Positions 7,583 through 20,700 of a stretch of 64,000 bases of DNA are shown piece by piece (within the stretch, counting starts at the first letter, position 1; every line of letters begins with the position of its first letter). Position numbers and translations under genes: made by a program. This DNA is from Antrihabitans stalactiti (GTDB lineage: Bacteria > Actinomycetota > Actinomycetes > Mycobacteriales > Mycobacteriaceae): the NCBI RefSeq assembly GCF_012932915.1, contig NZ_VCQU01000004.1, forward strand, positions 558,001 through 622,000. Direction: 5' to 3'. The notes beneath the pieces are model-generated. The model was given only the letters and a program-made list of their open reading frames with translations. It was not told where the DNA came from and searched no databases.

Positions 7583-8665
7583 TCAGATACCCAGCGGTGC
7601 CGAGATGATCGGCCACGAGTCCTTGAGATCGTCCTGCCAGTAGCCCCATGAATGCGTGCCCACGGGTGGCAGATTGAAGTGAGCTGGAATGCCCAACTCG
7701 TTCAAGCGCGTCTGCAAGTTATGCGTGCAGAAGTTGGTGCCCGCCTCGATGATCCCGCCGATGACGACCTGGTTTGCCAACCCGTCCGGTCCCGGCAGCG
7801 CGTACGGACCGTTCAGCGTGTCGTACGGACCAGGCAAGCCATTGCCGTTCGAGATGTACAGCGCTAGACCGCGCAACTTCTCTGCGTGCACGTAAGGGTC
7901 GTTCGCCGCCCACATCGGGTCGTTCGACGCACCGTACATGTTGCGGGTGTCGCCACCACCCCACGTCTCGACAGCCAACTTCACGAACTGCTGGCCGACC
8001 GGGTCGCTGATCTGGGCGCACCCGCTGTAGGCAGCGGCGCTCTGGTAGAGGCCGGGAGCCGCTTCCGGCAGGGACAGCACGGTCGTTCCCGACGTGGACA
8101 ACCCGGCGATGGCGTTCTTGCCGTTCGTACCGAGACCCGCATCGATGAGCGGCGGCAGCTCCTGCGTCAGGAAGGTCTTCCACTTGTTGACCCCCAGCAC
8201 CGGGTCTGGTTGCTTCCAGTCGGCGTAGTAGCTCCACTTGCCACCGATGGGGGTCACGACGTTGATGTTCTTGTCGGCGAGGAAGGTCATGGCATCGGTC
8301 TTCGATTGCCACGACGCGAGGTCTTCGCCGCCGCCCGCACCGTTCAGCAGGTACAGCACCGGACGGGGTTCACTGGTGTCGGCGGGCCGCTGAATCAGAA
8401 CTGGGAAAGTTTTGTCCATCGCAGCCGAATGGACGAACACGTACAGCAGACCGTTGATGATCTCGGTCTTCTCGATATACGACCCGTCCGGAGAAGTGAC
8501 CGACGCGAGCAATTGGCCGGACGCGACGGGGTCCGTCGACGTCGGGCCGTCCGCGCTCGCTGGGCCAACTCCGCCGAACGAAAACAGCGCGGCAGCCAGT
8601 GCGGCAACGAGGACTACACGAGTCGATGATGTTCTCGAGCGCCGAGTCAATGGAACCACCTTCAC
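7583..8665 (-). CDS. Secreted mycolyltransferase-like esterase (antigen 85 family)
   Basis: A 360-residue exported alpha/beta hydrolase of the antigen 85/corynebacterial mycolyltransferase family, which transfers mycolic acids to cell-wall arabinogalactan or trehalose. The basic N-terminus TRRSRT, a hydrophobic core and GPASA (about 34-38) form a signal peptide. GLSTSG puts the nucleophile at Ser190, with no Gly two residues after Ser, as in antigen 85. GTHSWGYW gives His338, matching antigen 85 GTHSWEYW. SNDPMWAANDP is also a family segment. GTG at 8665 was chosen; TTG at 8650, with AAGGTGG upstream, is an equally good start. The frame reaches 8842, but that overlaps the NRPS end and adds nothing recognisable. 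It lies 130 bp after NRPS-3 on the same strand. Confidence 0.85.
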   Translation of the reverse strand: MKVVPLTRRSRTSSTRVVLVAALAAALFSFGGVGPASADGPTSTDPVASGQLLASVTSPDGSYIEKTEIINGLLYVFVHSAAMDKTFPVLIQRPADTSEPRPVLYLLNGAGGGEDLASWQSKTDAMTFLADKNINVVTPIGGKWSYYADWKQPDPVLGVNKWKTFLTQELPPLIDAGLGTNGKNAIAGLSTSGTTVLSLPEAAPGLYQSAAAYSGCAQISDPVGQQFVKLAVETWGGGDTRNMYGASNDPMWAANDPYVHAEKLRGLALYISNGNGLPGPYDTLNGPYALPGPDGLANQVVIGGIIEAGTNFCTHNLQTRLNELGIPAHFNLPPVGTHSWGYWQDDLKDSWPIISAPLGI

Positions 8666-8795
8666 CTGTCGGACTACACGATTCGAAACCCACCTACGGG
8701 GCGACCTGCGCCCGACCCCCGATGATCGAGAACCTATCACTAGACCAAATCCAATCGTTCGTCCAGTAACGGTCGAGTTACAACATGATCGAAAT

Positions 8796-11700
8796 CTATC
8801 GTCCGGCGTTACGTAGCCACCCATCCAGCAACGGCCCGACAACGCTCAACGACTCGGCGCCGAGCATCGCGCCGTGGTTTGTCGGGACCGTGTGGTTGAC
8901 GATCTCGCCGCCGACGAACGGCTGCCACGTCAACGCAGCATCCGCGCTTGTCGGGTGTTCTACTTCAGCGCTGAAGAACAAGAGATCTCCACCGAAGACA
9001 CCTGGTTGGTGGTCGTTGATCAGGTGTGGCGAACGGACGGCGAACGCGAACATTCGTTGCACCTGCTCTGCCGTGAGGCCGACCTCCGCCGCCCCCATGA
9101 CGTCCACCAAATGCTGGGCTTGTTCGAGCGAGAAGTCGGCAAAGTCCTGATCTGCTGCAATCTCTATGCCACCCGACCGGAGTTCGTCACGCATTTCCGA
9201 CCCGAACACTGCGAGATCGATCTGCCGGACGCTGTCCACAAGCGCCAACGTCGAAACGGTCTCGCCGGCAGCCTCCAACTCAACGGCCATCGCGTGTGCG
9301 AGCACGCCGCCGAACGACCACCCGAGCAGATGGTACGGACCGCTCGGCTGCACCCGCCGAGCCTCGCGGACGTACACGGCGGCAAGTTCGGCGATCGACT
9401 GCGGGGCGACGCTGGCATCCAGAATGGATGGCGACTGCAGCCCGTACAGCGGGTGCGCGGGATCGACGACCTGAGCCAGCGCGAAGTACTGCCAGGAGAG
9501 CCCACTCATCGGATGAACACAGAACAACGGCGCGTCCGACCCTGCGGTCCGGATGGGCAGAAGAACGTCCAGCCCGGCCGATCGGTCTCGACCGGCAACC
9601 GAAGGATCTTCGGCACTCAGCAGTTCGGCAAGTTCGCCGACCGTTCGGTGCGAGAAGAGATACTGCATTCGCATCCGCGGATTGACCGAATCCTGGATCT
9701 GTGCAACAACTTTCGTTGCGATGAGCGAGTTGCCGCCGAGTGCGAAGAAATCGTCGTCGAGACCGATCCGCTCGACGCCCAACACGCGCGCGAACACCTC
9801 GGCCACCGACAGCTCGATCGGCGTCCGTGGCTCCCGAAACTCCCGCTCACTCACGAACTCCGGCGCGGGCAATGCCCGACGATCCAGCTTCCCGTTCACG
9901 GTCAACGGCAAGGCGTCCAACACCACAACCGCGTCCGGCACCATGTACGACGTCAAGAATCCCGAAGCGAACTCCGTCACCGCCACCGGATCGACGCTCG
10001 CCCCAGCCTGCGGCACCACGTAGCCCACCAGGCGATCGCCGATCAGCTCATCGGTCCGCACCACGGCCACGGCCGAGGCCACGCCGGCAAACGACGCCAG
10101 TACCGACTCGATCTCACCCAACTCGATCCGGAACCCACGCAACTGCACCTGCGCATCCGAACGCCCCGCATACTCCAACTGCCCCTGGGCATTCCACCGC
10201 GCAACGTCTCCGGTGCGGTACAACCGTGAACCCGGCTGTCCGAACGGATTCGCGACGAACCGGCCTGCGCTCAGCGCTGCCCGGCCCACGTACCCGCGCG
10301 AGAGTTGCTCACCCGAGACATACACCTCGCCCGCAGCGCCCACCGGCACCGGCGCCAAGCGCGAGTCGAGGACGAACACACCCAGCCCCGGCAGGCCTCG
10401 ACCGATCACCGACGCTCCACCCGCAGCGACCAACTCCGCGGTCACCTCGACGAACGACACGTGCACCGTCGTCTCGGTGATGCCGTACATGTTCACCAAC
10501 TGCGGACCGTGCGGATACCGGGCCACCCACCCCGACAACCTACCCAGATCCAGCGCCTCGCCACCGAACACGATGTGGCGCAACGCCAACCGATCAGCGC
10601 CCGCCTCAGCCGCCACCCGCTCGGCCTCGGCGAACTGGTAGAACGCCGACGGGGTCTGGTTCAGGACCGTCACACCTTCACGGCGCACCAGTTCGACAAA
10701 ATCCTGCGGGGAGCGTGAGGTGAAGTAATCCACCACCACCAGTCGCCCGCCGAAGAGCAACGGACCCCACAACTCCCACACCGAGAAGTCGAACGCCGGC
10801 GAATGGAACATCGTCCACACATCGGAGGAATCGAACCCGAACTTCGGCGCCGCATTCGCCATCAACTCGACCACATTGCGATGGGTGACCGCCACACCCT
10901 TCGGCCGACCCGTCGACCCCGACGTATAGATCACATACGCCACATCCTGTGATCGCAACGGCGACAGTCGATCTGCATCCGATATCGGTGCAGTGGAGAA
11001 CTCCGACACCTCGACCTCGTCGATCAACACCCGTGCCGCCGTCACCGACTCCGGCACCGAACCCACCGACCCCGAATCGGTCAGCACACACACGGGTGCC
11101 GAATCGGTCAGCGTGTAGGCGATCCGCTCGGCCGGATAGGTCGGATCGACCGGCACATACCCGCCACCAGCTTTGAGGACCGCCAGGATCGCGACCACCA
11201 CATCCAGCGACCGGCCCAGCACCACACCGACCAACGACTCCGGACCCACGCCCACCGAGATCAGCTGCCGTGCAAGCGCATTCGCCCGCGTGTCGAGCTC
11301 GGCATACGTCAGCGACGCATCCTCGAAGCACACCGCCACCGCATCCGGCGTCGCAGCGACCTGCGCGTCGAACAACGACACCAAGGTCACGTTCGGGTCG
11401 ACCACCGCACCGGGGGCCAATGCCCACGACGACACGAGTAGCTCCCGCTCCCCCGCCGCGAGCAACTCGACATCGCCGACTGCCGCAGCGGAATTCGCGA
11501 GGAACGCCGCCAACGCCCGAATCAACCGACCCGCAATCGTGGTTACGGTTTCCTCGTCGAGCAACGACTGCAGGTACTCGAAGGTCACCGTCAATCGCGC
11601 ACCGGCGTTGATCACCATCGACAACGGGTAATGCGGCGCATCGTTGGAACTGACCCCCTCGATGCTCATTCCCTCGATGGCGCCGGCCTGGTCAGCCAGG

Positions 11701-14700
11701 CCCGCAGTGTCCACCGGGTACGACTCGAACACCGTCAACGTGTCGAACAGCGACCCCGCACCCACAGCCCGTTGAATATCGGCCAACCCGACGTGGTGAT
11801 GATCGAGTAGATCCGCCTGCTCCCCCTGCAACCGCACCAACAACGACTCGACCGACTCGTTCGGATCGAAACCCACCCGCACCGGCAGCGTGTTGATGAA
11901 CAACCCCACCATCGACTCCACGCCCGCCAACTGCGCAGGCCGACCCGACACCGTCGCCCCGAACACCACATCGCTACGACCGGTCAACCGGCCCAACACC
12001 ACACCCCAGCCCGCCTGCACGACCGTGTTCACTGTGACGCCCACCCGCGCCGCCAGCCCGGACAACCGCGCCATATCGGCCTCGTCGAGGAACACCTCCA
12101 CTTCACCGGTACGCGCAGAAATCACCTCCGACCCAGCACGCTGCGGCACCAGAATCGTTGGCTCGGCACCCTCTAGCGCATGCGCCCACGCCCGCATCGA
12201 CACCGCCGGATCTTGCTCACCCAGCCATGCCAAGTAGGACCGATAGGACCGCACGCGCCCCAGCACCGACGCGTCCCCACGCGTGGCGTAGAGCACCAAC
12301 AGATCCTTCATCAGCAGCGGCATCGACCAGCCGTCGAGCAGGATGTGATGATTCGCCATCACCAGCTTGTAGACGCCCTCGGTGACCTTCACCAACGTGA
12401 ACCGAATCAACGGGGGCACAGCCATATCGAAGCGCACAGCTGCATCGGCAGCCAACAACTCAGCCAACGCCTCATCGCGCGCGACCTCGTCGTCGATGTC
12501 GCTCAAATCGACCTCGCGCCACGGCACAGTCAGGTCCTCGAGAACGACCGATACCGGCTCGCCGGCGCTGTCGGCGACAAACGCGGTCCGCAGATTCGCA
12601 TACCGATCCAGCACACCCTGAGCCGCGCCGCGCAGGCGCGCGGCATCTACGACACCCGCCAAATCGAGCACCATCTGAATCGAGTACATATCGACCGACG
12701 CGTCGGCGAGCAACGCGTGGAACAACAACCCCGACTGCAGCGGCGCCAACGGCCAGACATCCACGACACCGGCGAACCGAGACTCGAAGGATTCCAAGTC
12801 CCTCTGCCGCACCTGCACCAGATTCACATCCGACGGGGTCAAACCACCCGCGCCCGGCGTCTGCGTGTGAGCGGCCAAGGCCGTCAACGCATCCATCCAG
12901 TGATCAGCCAATTCGGTGACGTCGGCGTTGTCGAGCAGCGTGGTCGGGAACCCGAACGTCGCCCGCAGCGAACCGCCGAGAACTACCGCGTTGATGTCGA
13001 TTGCAGCCATTGCAGGCATGTCCGCATCGGGTGATACGGACAGGTCACCGAGGTCGCCAGCCGGCATCCAGCCGAAGTCGGCCATGCCCTCCGGAACATC
13101 GCCCGCCGAAATCCGGCCGAGATAGTTGAAGCTGATCTCTCCGGTCCTGGCTGAAGCAAGGTCCGACGCGTGGTCGGCGGCCAAGTACTTGAGGACGCCA
13201 AAGCCAACGCCCCGGTTGGGTACTGCGAGTAACTGTTCCTTGACGGCCTTCACTGCGGCACCCGCCGCGGGTCCGCCTGCGAACGCGTCGTCGACGTCGA
13301 TCCCGCGCAGATCGATCCCGACCGGGAAGATGCTGGTGAACCAGCCCACTGTCCGCGCGAGGTCCGCACCGGGAACGAGATCTTCCTCGCGGCCATGGCC
13401 CTCGAGGCTGACGAGCGTGGCGGTCGCATCGATTCCGCGGCGCTGCCGCCAGCGCAGCAACGCCAGTGCCAGTCCCGCCAGCAAACCGTCGTTCGCGGCG
13501 CCGTGGTACAGCCTGGGAAGGTCGGTGAGCAGTGCATCGGTGACGGGCTCGGGGACGGTCACGGAGAACTTCTCCACCGTCGATGCGAGATCGACCGTGG
13601 CGTCGAGTGGCCGATCGCCGAGCAGCGGGTCAGCGACGTCCACGATCTTGCGCCAGGCTGGTAGTTCGGCGAGCAGCTCGTCGCTGTGGGCGCGGTCGGC
13701 GAGTCCGTGGGCCCACCGACGCATCGAGGTGCCCACCGCAGCGAGTACTGGCTCGGCGCCGGACAACAGCTGAGCCCACGCGGACACAAGATCGGGGATG
13801 ATGATTCGCCAGGACACACCGTCGATGACCAGGTGGTGCGCCACGATGATGAGTCGGCCCGATCGGGAGCCTGCGGAAGACTCGGCATCGACAATCGGGT
13901 CGAGCCAGACGAACTGCAGCACAACACCGTCCGCAGGCGCGAGCCGTCCCGCCGCAGCTTCGAGCTCTGAATGTGCGAGCGTCACCAGATCCTCGTCGGT
14001 GCTGCTCGCCTCGAACGGAACATGTGCGATCAGGTCGTCGACGGCGACCGAATCGGTATCGCGAGTCTGCAACTGCCACTCGCCATCTGGGTCGCGAAAC
14101 AGCTTGGCCCGCAACATGTCATGGCGATCTATGACGGCTTTCAGCGCTGCCGATAGACCCGCCCGGTCGATACCTCTCGGCAGTTCCAGCGCAATCGACT
14201 GGGTGTAGCGATCGAAGCCGCCGCCACGCTGCACCATGAACGACACGATCGGCGTCAACGGCATGTCGCCGACGCCGCCACCTGGAAGCTCTTCCAAGAC
14301 AATCGGACCCGCATCGTCGCCGAGGACGGCAACTTCTGCCAACCCTCGTACGGTCTTCTGTTCGAAGACATTGCGCGGCGTGAAGTAGACACCCCGCGCC
14401 TTTGCTCGCGACACGAGCTGAATCGAGACGATGCTGTCTCCGCCGAGGGCGAAGAACGAATCCTCGACACCGACTCGGTCCACACCGAGGACGTCCGCGA
14501 AGACTTCTGCGATCGTCGTCTCCATCGGTGTTTCCGGTGCGCGGAACGGTCTGTCGCTCACGAACTTCGGGGCAGGCAGCGCCTTCCGGTCGAGCTTTCC
14601 GTTGGCCGTCAACGGCAGGGCGTCGAGCACAACGAGCGCGTCGGGGACCATGTAATCGGTAAGGAAGCCCGACACATGCTCGAGGACCGCCGCGGTATCC

Positions 14701-17700
14701 ACCGCGGCACCGGATTCAGTTACGACATAGCCGATGAGACGTTCGGTCGAATTCTCACCGGTCCAGACTGCGGCCACGGCGTTGGCGACACCTGGACCGG
14801 TCTTCAGCACGGATTCGATCTCGCCCAGTTCGATGCGGAAGCCACGAAGTTGCACCTGGGAGTCGCTACGCCCGGCGTACTCGAGCTGACCGGCGGCGTT
14901 CCACCGCGCGACGTCGCCGGTTCGATACATCTTGGCACCCGGCGCGCCGAACGGGTCGGCAACGAAGCGCCCGGCGGACAATTCGGGCCGGCCGAGGTAG
15001 CCGCGCGCGAGTTGCCCACCCGTCACGTAGATCTCACCCGGCACGTTGACGGGAGTCGGGTGTAGCCGCGAATCGAGAACGTAGACACCGAGTCCCGGTA
15101 CGGCACGGCCGATCACGCTTGCCGAAGAACCGTCCGCCATCGACGACGTCAGCTCGAGGTACGAGACATGGACCGTCGTCTCCGTGATTCCGTACATGTT
15201 GACCAGCCGCGGCGACGCATCATCGTGCCGGTCGTACCAGCGTGCAAGCTGCTTCAGATCCAGGGCCTCGCCGCCGAAGATGATGTGCCGCAACTGCAGT
15301 GGGTCGGCAGCACGATCGGCACGATCTGCCTCGATAAGCTGGTAGAACGCCGTCGGCGTCTGGTTGAGAACCGTCACCCCTTCTCGGCGAAGAAGTTCGA
15401 GGAACTCCTCCGGGGTGCGTGACGTGAAGTAGTCCACCACCACGAGTTTCCCGCCGTGCAACAGCGGCCCCCACAATTCCCACACCGAGAAGTCGAAGGC
15501 ATAGGAGTGGAACAACGTCCACACATCGGTTTCGTCGAAGCCGAACCGCTCGCGCGTATTGGCAAACAGCCGAACCACATTCGCGTGCGGAACAAGCACA
15601 CCCTTCGGAGTGCCCGTCGAACCGGACGTGTAGATGACATAAGCGGTGTTCGCGGGGCGCAACGGTCTGCGCCGTTCGTCGTCCTCGAGCGCCGAACCGT
15701 CACCGGCCGTGAGATCGATCGCGTCGAGATCGATGATGGGCACATCGCCGACCGGCAGATCGGCGCCCGACGCGGCGGTCGTCACGGCACAGACAGGCTT
15801 CGAGTCCGACAGCATGAAAGCGAGTCGTTCGGCCGGATAGGTGACATCGATCGGCAGGTACGCCCCACCCGCCTCCAGCACCGCGAGCAACGCGACGACC
15901 AAGTCCAGGGAGCGCGGTAGAGCCACGGCAACGAGCGATTCGGCGCCGACGCCTTCGGCAATCAGCTTGCGTGCGAGACGATTTACGCGCTGCGACAGGT
16001 CGCTGTAGGTCAGGGACCGGCCATCGTGCACCACTGCCACTCGATCGGGGGTGCGTCGCGCCTGCACTCCGAACAGTCCGATCAGGGTCGCATCGGCCAC
16101 ATCGCTGCCGGGCTCGTTCCAGTCGTGCAACAGCCGGTCATGTTCCGCCGCATCCAGGACGGCAATATCGCCGACGACGATGTCGGGCGTACCGACGACA
16201 GCGCGCAGCACGCGGTCGAACTGCTCGACGAAGGTGGCGATCGTCGCCTCGTCGAACAGGTCGGTGGCATAAGTGACCACGCCAGACATACCCGCAGCCT
16301 CGCCGTGCTCGCCGATGTGCTCGGAAAGTGTCACTTGCAGATCGAATTTCGCGATGGCCAGGTCGAAATCCACTGCGGATACTTGCAACTCCGGGAATGT
16401 CAGATCGGTGCGCGCGAGGTTTTGGAACGTGAGCATCACCTGGAACAGGGGGTGCCGCGCTTGCGAGCGTTCGGGGTTGAGCACCTCGACAAGGCGCTCG
16501 AACGGAAGATCCGCATGTCCGAATGCGCCCAGATCTGTCTCCCGAGCGCGCTCGAGGAGATCGGTGAACGAGGAATTCGGATCGACCTCGGTGCGTAGCA
16601 CCAGCGTGTTCACGAACATTCCCACGACGTCGTCGAGCGCTTGCTCGCCACGACCCGCGACCGGCGTGCCGATGGCAATGTCGGTGGTGCCGCTCAGTCG
16701 AGCGAGCAGTACGGCGAGTAGAGCGTGCGCGACCATGAACGTCGTCGAATGGTGCTCTTTCGCAATGGTGTTCATTCCGGTGTGGAGGTCCGCGTCGATC
16801 GCGAAAGCGAAGTCGGCACCGCGGTTCGAGGCAATCGCCGGACGCGGCCGATCCACTGGAAGGTCCAACTGGTCCGGCAATCCGGACAGCCTCGTACGCC
16901 AGTAATCGATCTGTTGCGAGATGAGCGATGCGGGATCGTCCAGCGAGCCGAGTACCTCGCGCTGCCAGATCGCGAAATCTGCGTACTGCACCGGCAACGG
17001 CTCCCAGTTCGGAGCGTCACCATGGGTTCGCGCCAGGTAGGCCACCATGACATCGCGGGTCAATGGCCCCATCGAGAATCCGTCACCACTGATGTGGTGA
17101 ACGACGACCGCGAGCACATGGTCGCGCGCATCGAGAGCGAACAACTGAGCGCGGACGGGTACCTGGGTTGTGACGTCGAAGCCACGCGACACGAAATCCC
17201 CTACGGCGGAGAGGATGTCGTCAGCCGCGACAGCCACCGGCGTCAAATCTGGAACCGCGACCTCGGCCGAGACGATCTGCTGATAGGCGGTCCCGTCGTA
17301 TTCGGGATAGAGCGTTCGCAACGACTCGTGGCGCCACAGAACGTCGGTCACGGCGTCGCGCAGCGCCGTCACATCGAGCTCTCCGGACAGTCTGATGGCA
17401 ATCGGCAGGTTGTTCACCGCCGAATCCGAATCGAACCGGTTCAGGAACCACATCCGCTGCTGCGCCAACGACAGCGGAATCCGCTCGGGCCTGGTCTGGC
17501 GTCCCAATGGCAACCGACTATCGCCGGTGTGCGACTCGGCAGCAGCGGCAAGCGCTGCGACAGTAGAGGATTCGAACAACATCCGCACCGGCACGCGCGT
17601 ATCGAGCGTCGCACCGAGCCGCGCGACGACCTGTGTTGCGATCAGCGAGTTGCCACCGAGTGCGAAGAAGTCGTCGTCCAGTCCGACCCGTTCGATACCG

Positions 17701-20700
17701 AGCACATCGGCGAACACCCCGGCCACGATCTCCTGCACGGGCGTGGTCGGTGCACGAAACTCGCGGTCTTGCAACGTCGGTGACGGCAAGGCCTTTCGGT
17801 CGAGCTTGCCGCTGGTGTTCAGTGGGAACTCGTCGAGCACGACGATCGCCGACGGCACCATGTAGGGCGGCAACCCGTTTCCGACGGCGGAACGGAGGGA
17901 CTGGCCATCGAGGGCCGCGGCCGGGGCGCCGACGACGTAGCCGACCAGCTGATCGCCCTGGGGTGCAGTCATCACAAGTGCTGCAGCCTGAGTCACGCCA
18001 GGTTGGGCCAGGAGTGCCGTTTCGATCTCGCCCAGCTCGATTCGCTGCCCGCGGAACTTCACCTGGAAGTCGGTGCGTCCGATGTAATCCAACCCGCCCG
18101 CACCGTGCCAGCGCACAAGGTCGCCCGTGCGATACATCCGAGCACCAGGGCCGCCGAAGGGGTTGGCCACGAACCGATCCGACGTCAGATCCGGCCGGCT
18201 CACGTAGCCGCGTGCCAGCTGGCCACCGCCGAGATACAGCTCACCCGGCACGCCGTCTGGTACTGGATGCAGCCGGGAATCGAGCACGAAGATCTGAGTG
18301 TTCCACTCCGGCAACCCGATCGGAACGGCACCGACCGCGGAAGCGGCCGGCGAGTAGGTCACCGACACCGCGGCCTCGGTCGGTCCGTACAGGTTGTGCA
18401 CGGCTGCGCCGCTGACCTCAGCGAACGCGGCAACCGTCGCCGGCGGGAGCGCCTCGCCGATGACGAACACGTGGCGCAGCGATTCCAAGTGGCCGGCTTC
18501 GACGTGGGCGGCGAACACCGCGAGCATCGACGGCACGAAGTCGGTGACCGTGACCTGCCGAGCGGCGATCGTCTCAGCGAGGTACTGCGGATCGCGGTGG
18601 CCGTCCGGGGCGGCGACGAGCAGGGTCGCGCCGACCCGCAGCGGCATGAAGAATCCCCATAGCGACACGTCGAACGTCGTCGCTGTCTTTTGCAGGTACA
18701 CGTCGGTCGGAACAAGTCCGTACTCGGCCTGCATCCACTCCAGTTGGTTCACGATCGCGGCGTGCGAGACGGCGACGCCCTTCGGCATTCCGGTCGAGCC
18801 CGACGTGAAGATGACGTAGGCCGGACTCTCGGGACGTACGGTCCGCAGCCGCTCGGACGAGCGGACCGGAGCGCCGGAGTGCGTCGACAGGTCGAGCGAA
18901 TCGATCGACACCACTTCGACATTCGCGGTGGTAGCGAACTCGTCTCGCGACGTCGACAGCACACAGACCGGGTTGGCCGTCGCAAGAATGTGGGCAATTC
19001 GCTCGGCGGGGTGGTCCGGGTCCAACGGCACATACGCGCCACCGGCGCGCACCACGGCATACATGGCAACGACCAGATCCACGGACCGGCGAATCGCAAT
19101 GCCTACCAGCGACTCCGCGCCGACTCCGCGGGAAATCAGGTCCCGCGCAAGCTGGTTGACGCGAGCGTCGAACTCCGCATAGGTGAGCTGACCGTCGTCC
19201 GACGCAACGGCCACTGCGTCCGGTGAACGCAGTACCTGGCGGTCGAACCCGTCGAGCAACAGCACGCCCTCGACCGCGTGCGCGGTCGCATTGCGGTCCC
19301 TCAGCGCGACAAGCGCTTCGCGCGAGTCGAGAATGTCGATGTCGCCGACCACGACATCTGGGTCGACCGCAACCACATCCAGGATCCGGAGAAAGCGGTC
19401 GGCAAATTTCGCGACCGTCGACTCGTCGAACAGATCAGTGGCGTAGGTGAGCATCGCGGCCGTCGGTTCCTCACCAACGCCGGATCCGGTCGAAACCGTC
19501 AGTTGGAGATCGAATTTCGCGGCGGCACCGTCGAAATCGACGCCACCGACGGTCAGACCGGGCAGCTCCAGCGTCGGCCGTTCCATGTTCTGGAAGAACA
19601 GCGCCACCTGGAACAGCGGGTGATGCGCCGCCGACCGAACCGGGTTGAGTATCTCGAGGAGCCGCTCGAATGGCAGATCCGCGTTCGAGAACGCATCGAG
19701 GTCGGTCTTCCGCGCCTGAATCAGCAGGTCGGTGAAGAGTAGGTCGTCGCGAACATCGAGGCGCATCGCCAACGTATTGACGAACATGCCAACCATGTCG
19801 TCCAGCGCGGCTTCCCCCCGGCCTGCGATCGGAGTCCCGATCACGATGTCGGATGTCGCGGACATTCGCGCGAGTAGCACCGCCAAGGCCGCATGCACGA
19901 CCATGAACGGTGATGCATCGTTCTCGCGCGCCACCTCCCTTATCCGGCGATCGGTCGCGGCGGCGATCTCGAAATGAAACAGCGCTCCGACGTTCGACTC
20001 GACCGACGGGCGCTGCCGGTCCGCGGGTAGGTCCAGCCGATCCGGTAACCCAGCGAGTTTAGTTCGCCAATAGGCGGTTTGGTGGGCCGCGAGGGAGTTC
20101 GGATCCTCTTCGACGCCGAGCAACTCACGCTGCCACAGCGTGTAATCGGCGTACTGGATCGGTAGCGGCATCCACTTAGGCGGCGTCCCGGCCCGCCTCG
20201 CGGTGTAGGCAACGACGACGTCACGGACGAGCGGGGCCATCGAGACGCCATCGGCCGCGATGTGATGCACAACGAGCGCAAGGACGTGTTCAGCGGGCGC
20301 CAGCCGAAGCAGCGCCATCCGCAGCGGGACCTCGCGCGTCACGTCGAATCCGCGCATCACGAAGTCTCGCACCCAGTCGAGCAGCCGATCTTCGCTCAGC
20401 GAGGTCGGTGTCAAGTCGGGACTCACATCGGCCACCGGATGAATCTGCTGGTAGCCACGTCCGCCGACATCCGGGTAACTGGTTCGCAAAGCCTCGTGCC
20501 GGTCGAGAACGTCGGTCACCGCGGCCTGCAGAGCCGCGACGTCGAGGTCGCCCGAAAGCCGGATCGCGACGGGCACGTTGTTTGCGGCCGACGTCGGGTC
20601 GAACCGGTTCAGGAACCAAAGCCGCTGCTGCGCTAGCGAGAGCGGAATCCGCTCCGGCCGGGTTCTCGGGGTGATGGCCGGGCGCGCACCCTCGCCCTTT

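Noticed and set aside
8666-8842. N-terminal extension of the mycolyltransferase-like gene to 8842
   Set aside because: It would overlap the end of NRPS-3, lacks an RBS, and would place about 60 non-homologous residues before a good signal peptide. GTG at 8665 or TTG at 8650 fits better.
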